DNA from: JAXGVG01 sp040773965
Lineage (GTDB): Bacteria; Pseudomonadota; Alphaproteobacteria; UBA9219
Direction: 5' to 3'
Length of the DNA stretch: 28,180 nt
Assembly: GCA_040773965.1 (NCBI GenBank)
Contig: JAXGVG010000004.1
Span: 1-28,180 of the forward strand
Position 1 is the first letter of the stretch. Each line of letters opens with the position of its first letter. A program made the translations under genes and the position numbers. The notes under the pieces were generated by a model. It searched no databases and had not been told where the DNA came from. It worked only from the letters and a program-made list of their open reading frames with translations. Below, one piece after another: positions 6,103 through 13,893 of the stretch.

Positions 6103-7215
6103 TTACAAACCGCCGTTAACCTGAACGCCAAGGTTCATGGCCGAGACACCTGCGGCGTTTACGCCCGTCAGGTTCTGTCCAGCGGCAATGCCGTTACCGT
6201 TCATGTTGAAGTTGGCGTTGCCGGACTCGACTTTCGCCTTGCCAGCCATGAGGCCCATAGATTGGACGTTCACGTAGTTGCCCGAGACGGAGGCCTTGAG
6301 GTCCTGAGCCGCCACGAGTTCCGTGCTGTCGATGTTGAACCACGTGTTGTGGACGTTCGAGGTGTCGTTGTCGTTCTTCACCACGGTGGTAACCGTGTTG
6401 CCCGACGCGACCGTGTTGCCCGAAGCGACGTTGTTGTTCGAGTTAACGGTCGAGTCCGTCTTCGTCACGACGGCCGAGTTCGTCTCATTGTACGTGTTGG
6501 CTTCGTTATACGTGTTCGTCTCCGTATAGGTGTTATAGGAGTCGTCCACGCTGTTCTTCGTCATATCGACATCCGTCGTAGCCTGGTTGTTGGTCAATGT
6601 GTTGTTTGACGCAACCGTGTTCGTGGTGTCGATATCCGTCTTTGTGAGTGTGTTGGTGTTTGTATTGGTATTCGTCGTGTTGGCCGTGTTCGTCTCGGTG
6701 TAGGTGTTGTTCGAGTCGATCGTGGCCGTCTTCGTGACATCCGTGTCGACATTCGAAGTGGCTTCGTTATTTGTCAACGTATTGCCGGAAGCGACGTTAT
6801 TATAGGAGTTGGTGTCCATATCGGCGGTGTTGGTGCTCGTATTGGCGGTGTTCGTTTCCGTATACGAATTGCCGGAATCGACCGTCGTGTTCTTCGTCAC
6901 GTCCACGTCCGTCGTGTTCTTCGTGACGTCCACGTCCGTCGTGTTCTTCGTCACGTCCACGTCCGTCGTATTCGTTTCCGTATACGAATTGCCGGAATCG
7001 ACCGTCGTGTTCTTCGTCACGTCCACGTCCGTCGTGTTCGTTTCCGTGTACGAATTGCCAACGTCAACATCGGCATCAATGTCCGTGTTGAGCTCGGCTG
7101 CGATCATTCCAGATCCGTCATCGATATCGTTGCCGTTGGCATCCAAAGCGAAAACGGGGCTGGTTCCCAGAAGCAACAATGCGCTGATGGCCGTGCTCAA
7201 GAGAATTTTCCTCAT
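6103..7215 (-). CDS. Exported Asn/Thr-rich repeat protein, putative major amyloid/adhesin subunit
   Basis: 370-residue secreted protein. A signal peptide covers residues 1-23 (ends SPVFA). Residues about 53-285 are low-complexity Asn/Thr/Asp repeats built from DVDVTKNTT, SGNSYTETNT, NNVASGNTLTNN and related units; no Cys occurs in the mature chain. The C-terminal 80 residues are different (NVQSMGLMAGKAKVESGN; GQNLTGVNAAGVSAMNLGVQ) and recall the GVN-AAG-x-N-x-Q repeats of FapB/FapC amyloids. The protein lacks the GA leader seen in its two neighbours. The ATG follows a near-perfect AGGAGGAAG. It is the first gene of the minus-strand block, as expected for a major subunit upstream of its export genes. 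Amyloid formation is inferred from composition and context only; a repeat adhesin is the alternative. Confidence 0.7.
   Translation of the reverse strand: MRKILLSTAISALLLLGTSPVFALDANGNDIDDGSGMIAAELNTDIDADVDVGNSYTETNTTDVDVTKNTTVDSGNSYTETNTTDVDVTKNTTDVDVTKNTTDVDVTKNTTVDSGNSYTETNTANTSTNTADMDTNSYNNVASGNTLTNNEATSNVDTDVTKTATIDSNNTYTETNTANTTNTNTNTNTLTKTDIDTTNTVASNNTLTNNQATTDVDMTKNSVDDSYNTYTETNTYNEANTYNETNSAVVTKTDSTVNSNNNVASGNTVASGNTVTTVVKNDNDTSNVHNTWFNIDSTELVAAQDLKASVSGNYVNVQSMGLMAGKAKVESGNANFNMNGNGIAAGQNLTGVNAAGVSAMNLGVQVNGGL
6851..7039 (-). repeat. In-frame tandem duplication inside the repeat protein
   Basis: Bases 6851-6919 and 6971-7039 are identical over 69 bp at an offset of exactly 120 bp (40 codons). 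Between them further copies of a 27-bp unit encoding DVTKNTTDV occur back to back. The identity at synonymous positions points to recent slippage or recombination that changes subunit length without breaking the frame. It encodes protein residues about 59-122. Confidence 0.9.
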
Positions 7216-7562
7216 GACTTCCTCCTCATGTTAGGTTGACAAGTTACGTTGGAATTAGCTTGCTTTACAAAAAGGTATACCTATGGAACGGATAAACGAT
7301 CCATTAACCTTTCATTGCATGTAAACACCCAATCGAGATTCGGGTCAATATGCCTTTGTGATAATTGACAGATTTTTATTTTTTCTCTGAATTTATGGTT
7401 AATGTCTGCAACGTGAAGATGGTTACTTTAAAAGTCCGCAAACAGGTTATGTGGAAAGACTTCATTATTCTCAAACAGATGGAGCGCGTTCTTAAAGGGA
7501 AATAAAAAGACTCCAAATCCGTTGTTGTTTTAGGGGCGTTAATTTATTCCGATTAATAACGA
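7216..7562 (-). promoter_or_regulatory. 347-bp regulatory region ahead of the Fap-like block
   Basis: AT-rich with no gene. A perfect 10-bp palindrome AGGTATACCT (7273-7282) lies about 60 bp upstream of the repeat-protein start and is a candidate operator. On the minus strand TTGACC and TTTACA at 17-nt spacing could be a weak sigma-70 promoter. Near 7552-7568 the motif ATTAATCG occurs twice just after the sugar-transferase stop. I did not see a sigma-54 -24/-12 element or an intrinsic terminator for the upstream gene. Confidence 0.35.
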
Positions 7563-9125
7563 TTAATACGCGACGTCTTTTTTGAGAAGCGCGGGGATCG
7601 TTTTCATCAAAATGATGATATCCATCCAGAACGACCAGTTTCTCACGTACCACGCTTCAAGCGCGACGCGCTGCTGGATGGTGGGGACGTTGCGTCCGCT
7701 GACTTGCCACGGACCCGTGATGCCGGGGCGCGCGGATTTATATAGGTCGAAGTCGTCGCCGTAAAAAATTTCCTGACCCGGCATGAATGGGCGCGGGACG
7801 ACGAGGCTCATTTCGCCTTTGACGACGTTGATGAGCTGGGGAAGTTCGTCGATGCTTGTGCGGCGCAGGAATCGGCCCGTTCGCGTAATGCGGGGGTCAT
7901 TCTTCAATTTCTGGAATTTTTTCCACTCTGCCGCCGCATGGAAATTGTTTTCCAGATACCGGATGAGCACCGCGCCCGCGTTGTCGCGCATGGATCGGAA
8001 CTTGTAGCACACGAACTCCTTGCCATTCAGGCCGACGCGCGGCTGGCGGTAAAAAGCTTTGCCGCCGTCGCGGCGAACCATGAGGAAGACAAAGAGAAAC
8101 AAAGGCGACAGGACGATGAGACCGGCGCTAGCTACGACGAGATCGAAGGTGCGCTTCATCAGGCGCGACAGGGGAAGCTGGAGCCGGTTTGTGTCGTGCA
8201 AGAGCATCACGTCGTGCATCATGAAATGATGCGACGACAAGCCGCACAAAGGCAGGCCGAGCCAGGGCGGCAAGATAGAATAGGGCAAGCGCTCGCGCAC
8301 CATCGCTTTCAGGGCGCTTCGGTTTTGCTCAAGCTCTTCGCCTTCAAGCGCGAGAAAGAGATAACTTGCGTCGAACGCGCGCATGAACCGGCGCCAGTCG
8401 CTTGGTTTGGAAAGCTCTTGCAGTTTGGCGGCCGGAACGACCCTGACAATTCTAAAGCCCATTTCGGGCTCGGACTCCAGCGCGCGCACGGCCGCTTTTG
8501 CCGTCGGGCCGCCGCCGAAAACGACTGCCGGAATTTGCCACTTGCCCTGTCGGTGGAGTATGTGGCGCACGAGCGCGCGTCCCGCATAGAGAAAAACCGC
8601 GAAGAATACCCAGCTGAAGCCGAGCCAGAGGCGCGAGGACAGGCTTTTAACGGCGAACTGAATGAATCCGCCAATCACGAAACCGGCGAAAGATATAATA
8701 AGGATATGGCGGATGGTTTCCCAGAACGGCAGGCGCTGGCGGTAATGGCCTTTCGCATCGAGCCACAGCAAGGCGACGACGCCAAGCTCGGCGTAAATCG
8801 CGAACTGGCCCGCCGTGGCCTGATTCATGAGGCCCTGGAATTTATTGAGCAGGACGTATTCGTTGAGCAGCCATGCGATCACACCACTGCATGCGAAGGC
8901 GGCAAGCAGCGCAAAGGCGTCGCTCATAAAAAGCCATTTGCCGACGGCAGGCACAGGGCGCACGTCGCCATCGGGCACAACGGACAGGTCGGGCTCTTTT
9001 CCAAGAACCCTGGTATCCCGGACAAGGCGGATGACCTGTTCGAGATTTTTTTCAAGCCTTATGCCGGATTGCGATCGTTGGTCTTCTTCAATTGAACTTT
9101 TTTCAGGCAACATAGGGTATGTCAT
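7563..9125 (-). CDS. WbaP-like undecaprenyl-phosphate sugar-1-phosphate transferase
   Basis: Polyisoprenyl-phosphate hexose-1-phosphate transferase that starts repeat-unit assembly for the exopolysaccharide on the inner membrane. 520 residues. An N-terminal hydrophobic region with several membrane segments covers about 65-190 and a CoA-binding-like Rossmann part (VVFGGGPTAKAAVRAL) about 195-290. The catalytic bacterial-sugar-transferase domain covers about 325-520: KRTFDLVVASAGLIVLSPL, then YKFRSMR, RTSIDELPQLINV, VPRP, and the closing ISGRN-type segment (GPWQVSGRN). The ending LLKKDVAY is typical of WbaP-type enzymes. It diverges from the export operon across a shared 350-bp promoter region and belongs to the same locus. 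The sugar is not determined by the sequence. ATG at 9125 has no clear ribosome binding site; 9113 is a possible alternative. Confidence 0.9.
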   Translation of the reverse strand: MTYPMLPEKSSIEEDQRSQSGIRLEKNLEQVIRLVRDTRVLGKEPDLSVVPDGDVRPVPAVGKWLFMSDAFALLAAFACSGVIAWLLNEYVLLNKFQGLMNQATAGQFAIYAELGVVALLWLDAKGHYRQRLPFWETIRHILIISFAGFVIGGFIQFAVKSLSSRLWLGFSWVFFAVFLYAGRALVRHILHRQGKWQIPAVVFGGGPTAKAAVRALESEPEMGFRIVRVVPAAKLQELSKPSDWRRFMRAFDASYLFLALEGEELEQNRSALKAMVRERLPYSILPPWLGLPLCGLSSHHFMMHDVMLLHDTNRLQLPLSRLMKRTFDLVVASAGLIVLSPLFLFVFLMVRRDGGKAFYRQPRVGLNGKEFVCYKFRSMRDNAGAVLIRYLENNFHAAAEWKKFQKLKNDPRITRTGRFLRRTSIDELPQLINVVKGEMSLVVPRPFMPGQEIFYGDDFDLYKSARPGITGPWQVSGRNVPTIQQRVALEAWYVRNWSFWMDIIILMKTIPALLKKDVAY

Positions 9126-9475
9126 GTATATCGACTATTGAACGCGGCCTGCCTATATACACAAATCGGAACGCACATAGAAGAGGAATAAATAAACATG
9201 CTGTCTTTTGAGCCTGTGAAGGCAAGGTAAAAGCCCGCATTTAAAGGTTGGAATAGATAGTTTTTTTGCGCACGCCTGACGGTCGCAAAGATGCATGCGC
9301 CCTCTTGTCAAAAAAGGTGTTCTTTATATTTATACCGCTTGGCCGTGATCGTTTAAGTTGTTGCAAAACAAGGGAAGGATTGTTTGAGTTGTTCGTTAAT
9401 TTTTCTTTCTCAGGATTTTAATCTTCTGTATAATCTCCAGCCTTTGACCTTGCCGATTCGTCTCCTGAGGAAAAA
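9126..9475. promoter_or_regulatory. 350-bp divergent promoter region of the EPS locus
   Basis: No gene is present. For the plus-strand operon a perfect -10 TATAAT lies at 9429-9434, 42 bp before the export-protein ATG, with only a weak -35. A second possible promoter has TTGTCA at 9305-9310 followed by an AT-rich TATATTTATA stretch. For the minus-strand sugar transferase a TATATA at 9153-9158 could be a -10. GAGG at about 9467 is the ribosome binding site of the export gene. Confidence 0.45.
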
Positions 9476-10048
9476 ATGAAGCGTTTTGCATGGCTTATTC
9501 CCGCTTTGGCTGTTTTCTTCACGCTTTCTCATCCGCTGTCGGCGTTGAGCGACGATTTCTTTATTATGCCTGGCGATATTCTGCAGGTTACCGTCTGGAA
9601 AGAGGAAGGCATGGATCGCGAGGTCATTGTTTTGCCTGACGGTTCAATCACTTTTCCTCTGGCAGGGACGATCACGGTCCAAAATATCACAACCGCCGAA
9701 GCCGAGGGGCTAATTAAGGAAAAGCTGGCAAAGTCCATTCCCGATGCCGCCGTGACCGTCGCCGTCAAGGCTCCGCTCGGGCACAAAGTCAATGTGTTAG
9801 GGCAGGTGCAGAAGCCCGGCGAGGTCTTGATGCCTTCCGAAATGAGCGTTATGCAGGCCTTGAGTCAGGCGGGCGGCCTCACGGCGTTTGCCAGCGAGAA
9901 CAGCATCACCATCATCCGGAAAGGCCCGGAAGGGAAGGAATCCATCCCCTTCGCCTATGATAGCGTCGCCAGCGGCCGCCATCCTGAAAACGACATTCTC
10001 TTGAAGCCGGGCGATGTCATTGTCGTGCCGACGTCAGGGCTTTTTTAG
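9476..10048 (+). CDS. Polysaccharide export periplasmic protein (Wza-like, PEP-CTERM/EPS type)
   Basis: 190 residues, a short polysaccharide biosynthesis/export protein. A signal peptide covers residues 1-25 without a lipobox Cys, so it is not a lipoprotein like Wza. The Poly_export domain covers about 27-105 (FFIMPGDILQVTVWKEEGMD, VLPDGSITFPLAG), then an SLBB domain about 107-185 (VNVLGQVQKPGEV, SVMQALSQAGGLT, LLKPGDVIVVP). The lack of a membrane-spanning C-terminus suggests it works with a separate outer-membrane barrel, and a barrel gene follows 3 bp downstream. It heads the plus-strand EPS operon. GAGG precedes the ATG. Confidence 0.9.
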   Translation: MKRFAWLIPALAVFFTLSHPLSALSDDFFIMPGDILQVTVWKEEGMDREVIVLPDGSITFPLAGTITVQNITTAEAEGLIKEKLAKSIPDAAVTVAVKAPLGHKVNVLGQVQKPGEVLMPSEMSVMQALSQAGGLTAFASENSITIIRKGPEGKESIPFAYDSVASGRHPENDILLKPGDVIVVPTSGLF

Positions 10049-10051
10049 CCG

Positions 10052-11242
10052 ATGTTTGTCCCTTTCGATCTTCTTTCGCTGAAAGACCGCGGATACGGGC
10101 GGGTGGGACTGGTATGTCTTGGAGTTCTTTGTTTTTTGCCGGGGACGGCGTGGGCTTCAGGCCTTGAGGTTGAAACGGAACTTTCGGAAACGGGATCCGT
10201 GGATTCAAACCCGCGCATGCTGACGCACGGCGAGAAGACGCTTTACGGTTCGACGACGACGCCTGTTTTGATCCTGAAGGCCCAAACGCCCACCGTTTTT
10301 GCCAACGTGGAGACGTCGGCGGACGTGAACCAATACGACCAGTCGTCCTACAATTCGAACGATTTTCATGGAAAGTCGGACCTGACGAAACGCTATGAGC
10401 TTTGGCAGGCGGACCTGAGCTGTTCGGCCGATTACGACACTGCGCGCGCGAGCGAACTGACGCTGTTCGGGCGGGACGTCGGCATCGTTCGCCATCTCGG
10501 CTACCGTTTTTCGCCCCAGATAACGTATTCGATGTCGCCGCGCGACAAGATCAGCGCCGGCGGCGCGTATGCGTTTTCCAGATACGACAGCGAAAGTTTG
10601 ACGGACTATTCGGTCGCGACCGTCAACACGGCCTACGCCCGTAGTCTGACCCCTCTGCACACGGGGATTTTCTCCGTTCAGGCCCAGCGGTACCAGACGA
10701 AAGCATGGAACAACGCGCGTATCGACAGCATCGGCCCGTCGTTCGGGTGGAACGCCCAATTTTCACCCGAATTGTCGCTTCAAATCTCTGCGGGTTTTCA
10801 GACATCGCGCGAAGAAGCCGACGATCTATCTTCCCAGCCGTGGACGTGGAATTATGTCTTTTCGGGAAAGATGGCGTGGAAAAGCGAACAGGACGATCTT
10901 TCCCTTTCGGCGACGCGCCAGCGACAGCCATACGCCAATGGAACGGAATCTCTGTTGACCAGTTTTTCAGTCAAGGACACGCATGAGTTGAACGAATTGT
11001 TTTCCTTGAGCGTGCTGGGGAGCTACCAATACGCACAAAGCCCGGCGCAAGCCGGGACGGACCTGAACGACAGGATTACGGGGCAAACGGGCCTGTCCTA
11101 CCATGTTCTGGAAAACGTAGATATTACAGCAAGTTATAAATATCGGCGTGAGACGTATACGAACGAGGACAGAACCGCGCAACAAAATGTCGGGTTGTTG
11201 ACCGTCGTTTTCCGTCCCGATATAGGCGATCTGTTGGATTGA
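10052..11242 (+). CDS. Outer-membrane beta-barrel protein of the EPS/PEP-CTERM locus
   Basis: 396 residues. A signal sequence ends near residue 36 (GTAWASG). The rest is alternating polar/hydrophobic strands rich in Tyr, Ser, Thr and Asp, such as YRFSPQITYSMSPRDKISAG and NVDITASYKYRRETYTN, with no Cys after about residue 135. This fits an outer-membrane barrel of 14 or more strands of the kind found in PEP-CTERM-associated EPS loci (TIGR03016-like by context). It starts 3 bp after the export protein, so the two products are probably made together and form the outer-membrane exit for the polymer. Family assignment is by architecture and position. Confidence 0.75.
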   Translation: MFVPFDLLSLKDRGYGRVGLVCLGVLCFLPGTAWASGLEVETELSETGSVDSNPRMLTHGEKTLYGSTTTPVLILKAQTPTVFANVETSADVNQYDQSSYNSNDFHGKSDLTKRYELWQADLSCSADYDTARASELTLFGRDVGIVRHLGYRFSPQITYSMSPRDKISAGGAYAFSRYDSESLTDYSVATVNTAYARSLTPLHTGIFSVQAQRYQTKAWNNARIDSIGPSFGWNAQFSPELSLQISAGFQTSREEADDLSSQPWTWNYVFSGKMAWKSEQDDLSLSATRQRQPYANGTESLLTSFSVKDTHELNELFSLSVLGSYQYAQSPAQAGTDLNDRITGQTGLSYHVLENVDITASYKYRRETYTNEDRTAQQNVGLLTVVFRPDIGDLLD

Positions 11243-11316
11243 AAGGGCTGTTCCCGACAGCGGGGGCCTGTTATTGAGACCCGTTTTGTGCGTCAAGACT
11301 TCCGGAGCCTGCGGCG

Positions 11317-13086
11317 ATGCATTCGTTCAATTTGCAAGATTACTTGTCCATCCTGAAGCGCCGGAAGAACGTTTTTGTGGTTATTGCTACGCTGGTTTTC
11401 CTCGTCTCGCTTGTTTTTACGTTTCAGTACTCGAATTACCGTTCGACAGTGACGGTCGAGGTCGCGTTGCCGGAGGTCGCCTCGAATGTGACAACGCAAG
11501 GGCGAGATTCGCCGGCGGCGTCGATGGAAGCCATTGCCGATTTTCAGATCAGCCGCATCCGGCAAAAAGTTCTGGCGACGGGATCGCTGGTCGAAATTAT
11601 CACGAAGTTCAATCTCTATCCGGAAAAACGCGCCTTTACGCCCATAGCCGAATTGGCGGAGAAAATGCGCGAGAAGGTCAGGCTGGAACTTGTCAGCACC
11701 TCTCTGGCCAACCCGGCATCGGCGCAAAAGGCCACAGCCAACCAGCTTTCGGCTATCGCGTTCAGGCTTTCTTTCGATTACGACAATCCCTCGATGGCCC
11801 AGCAAGTTACGAACGAAATCGTTTCGCGATTTCTGGATGAAGATATAAGGCAACGGCGCGCGCAGGCGCAGGAAACGTCGAACTTTCTCGCATCGCAAAT
11901 AAAGTCGCTTGAGGAATCCCTCGTCGAGCAGGAAAAAAACATCGCCGAATTCCGCTCGCAGCACGGCGACGTCCGGCCCGAGGCGTTGGCGTTCAACCAG
12001 CAGGTTGCCGTCTCCACCGCCATGAGCCTGCAGAACATCGAAAGCCAGATTACGGTGAACGAGGGAACGCAGGGCGCATTGCGCGGGCAATTGGCGTTGC
12101 TGGACCCATATTCGCGCGTGACCTCCGATGGGCAGGTGTTGCTGACGCCTTCGTTGCAACTGAAAGCGCTGAAATCCGAATACGCAACGCTTTCGGGCAA
12201 ATACGGGCCTGAACATCCGGATGTCGTCAACGTTATCAAGCAAATTCAGTCGCTGGAAAAGCAGCGCGGCATGACCGACGAAACGGGCTCCTTGCAGGCA
12301 AAGATTATCGATCTTCGCACGAAGCTCACGGCGCAACAGGATACAAGCGGACCCGAAAATCCGGATATCGTATCCATGCAAAAGCAGCTTGAGAGCCTTG
12401 AAGCGCAGCTGGACAAGGCGCTCCGGCGTCCCGTTCCCCCAAGCCGGGTCAAGGAAGACGCCGACAATCCGGCCTATTTGCAGGTGGTTGCCCAGATTAA
12501 GGCCGCCGAGGAACAGCGCGGCGCCCTTATCGGGCAGCGCGACGAGATTCGCGCACAGGTTGAAAAATACCAGCAGGCCGTAGCGATCAATCCCGAGGTC
12601 GAGCAGAAAATGGCGGCGCTTACCCGCGATTACGACAACTCCCGATTCCGCTATCGTGAGCTTAAGGATAGAAAAATGGTCGCGGACATGAGCGCAACGA
12701 TCGAGCAGGACCGCAGCGGACAACGCCTTGTCGTGATCGATCCTCCCGATCTTCCCCTGAAAACGAAGCCGCCGAGGATTTTGTTCATTCTCGCCGGTAT
12801 CATGATGGCCGTCCTCGGCGGTCTTGGCGCCGCTTTCAGCCTTCAGATTTTGTCGCCTCGCGTTGTCGGCCCGCGTCATCTTGAAGCGCTTGTGGGCGTG
12901 GCGCCTCTTATCGTCGTTCCGCATCTTGCTACCGAGAGCGAGATAAAGAGTTGGGACCGGACGAAGATTCACGCGATTGGTTTGGCATTCTTCGCCTTTG
13001 TCGTGATGCTGGCCGCCGTGAATTTCTTTGTCATGCCGCTTGACGTTCTTTGGTCAGTCGTTGTCCGGCGTCTTGGACTGTATTAA
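11317..13086 (+). CDS. Polysaccharide chain-length determinant (Wzz/GumC type, XrtA-locus subfamily)
   Basis: 589-residue polysaccharide co-polymerase in the inner membrane. The N-terminal Wzz domain carries a membrane helix at about 20-37 (VFVVIATLVFLVSLVFTF). A long coiled coil covers about 180-460 (FLASQIKSLEESLVEQEKNI and others). A tyrosine-kinase-linked GNVR-like segment precedes the Pro-rich motif PPDLPLKTKPP and a second membrane helix (FILAGIMMAVLGGLGAAFS). An extra C-terminal hydrophobic segment ends in FVMPLDVLW, a tail I associate with the PEP-CTERM-locus subfamily. It works with the kinase encoded 21 bp downstream to set polymer length. GGAG lies upstream of the ATG. Confidence 0.9.
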   Translation: MHSFNLQDYLSILKRRKNVFVVIATLVFLVSLVFTFQYSNYRSTVTVEVALPEVASNVTTQGRDSPAASMEAIADFQISRIRQKVLATGSLVEIITKFNLYPEKRAFTPIAELAEKMREKVRLELVSTSLANPASAQKATANQLSAIAFRLSFDYDNPSMAQQVTNEIVSRFLDEDIRQRRAQAQETSNFLASQIKSLEESLVEQEKNIAEFRSQHGDVRPEALAFNQQVAVSTAMSLQNIESQITVNEGTQGALRGQLALLDPYSRVTSDGQVLLTPSLQLKALKSEYATLSGKYGPEHPDVVNVIKQIQSLEKQRGMTDETGSLQAKIIDLRTKLTAQQDTSGPENPDIVSMQKQLESLEAQLDKALRRPVPPSRVKEDADNPAYLQVVAQIKAAEEQRGALIGQRDEIRAQVEKYQQAVAINPEVEQKMAALTRDYDNSRFRYRELKDRKMVADMSATIEQDRSGQRLVVIDPPDLPLKTKPPRILFILAGIMMAVLGGLGAAFSLQILSPRVVGPRHLEALVGVAPLIVVPHLATESEIKSWDRTKIHAIGLAFFAFVVMLAAVNFFVMPLDVLWSVVVRRLGLY

Positions 13087-13107
13087 AGGGAATTTCGGAG
13101 AGGGAAG

Positions 13108-13866
13108 ATGGTCGAGAGCGAGAAGGCTTATGAAAGGGACGTAACGGGCGGCACGAGCCTGAAAACGTTCACGCGATTCACGCCGGCGTCTCTTGCAACC
13201 ATGGGTGAGGCGGTGTCGCCGGAATTCGACAGACAATTGGAACAAAACCGCATTGTCGCTCATCGCGCGCGTCACCCGGAAGCCGATCTTTTCCGTCTTT
13301 TGCGCGCGCAGGTCTTGCAGGCGATGAACAAAGCGGGGTTCAAGACCCTGGCGATCACGAGCCCTTCCTACGGCGACGGCAAAACGACGATTGCGATCAA
13401 CCTTGCGGTCAGCATCGCGCAGGACGTCAATCAAACGGTGCTGCTCGTCGATCTCGATTTGCGCAAGCCGTGCGTCGATAAATACCTCGGTCTTTCGCAA
13501 ACCCGCGGTCTTACGGAACACCTTATGTGTAATGCGCCTCTTTCGGAGTGCCTTGTCCGCTTGCCCTTTGAAAGGCTTCGCGTCCTCCCAGTGGGGGAAA
13601 TGTTCGACCATTCGTCCGAACTTTTGGGGCTGCCGAAAATGGGGGCGCTTGCGGACGAGCTCAGGTCTCGCTATCCCGACAGGATGATTATTTACGACAT
13701 GCCGCCGTTGCTGGAGCAGGACGATCCGTTGACGTTCCTTCCGCACGTCGACGCCTATCTTCTCGTTGTGCAGGACGGAGTCACAAAGGAAGATTCCCTG
13801 AAACGTTGTACGGATATTCTCGGTAAGGCGAACGTTATCGGGTGCGTGCTTAACAACCGCCTTTAG
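13108..13866 (+). CDS. BY-kinase-like EPS tyrosine autokinase (PEP-CTERM-locus type)
   Basis: 252-residue cytoplasmic bacterial tyrosine kinase (CpsD/CapB family) that partners the chain-length determinant. Walker A is at 85-94 (SPSYGDGKTT), Walker A' at 112-121 (LLVDLDLRKP), and Walker B at 193-200 (MIIYDMPP). The N-terminal 50 residues are a variable lead-in. The protein ends at VIGCVLNNRL with no C-terminal tyrosine cluster, so autophosphorylation as in Wzc-type kinases is not evident; this is common in the PEP-CTERM-locus subfamily. ATG preceded by GAGAGGGAAG. Overall 21 bp from the previous gene and 27 bp from the next. Confidence 0.9.
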   Translation: MVESEKAYERDVTGGTSLKTFTRFTPASLATMGEAVSPEFDRQLEQNRIVAHRARHPEADLFRLLRAQVLQAMNKAGFKTLAITSPSYGDGKTTIAINLAVSIAQDVNQTVLLVDLDLRKPCVDKYLGLSQTRGLTEHLMCNAPLSECLVRLPFERLRVLPVGEMFDHSSELLGLPKMGALADELRSRYPDRMIIYDMPPLLEQDDPLTFLPHVDAYLLVVQDGVTKEDSLKRCTDILGKANVIGCVLNNRL

Positions 13867-13893
13867 GCGTTTCCGGATATTTTGCGAGGGATC

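Noticed and set aside
6851..7039. CRISPR array
   Set aside because: The repeats are in frame in a secreted protein, contiguous, and lack unique spacers of constant length.
7216..7562. Sigma-54 or CtrA promoter for the Fap-like block
   Set aside because: No GG-N10-GC -24/-12 element, and TTAA pairs do not have the 7-nt spacing of CtrA sites.
7938..9095. 385-codon open frame antisense to the sugar transferase
   Set aside because: Shadow of a clear WbaP-like gene; product is compositionally biased.
11293..12972. 559-codon open frame antisense to the chain-length determinant
   Set aside because: Mirror of the real gene in a GC-biased region; Arg/Leu/His-rich product with no domain and no ribosome binding site.
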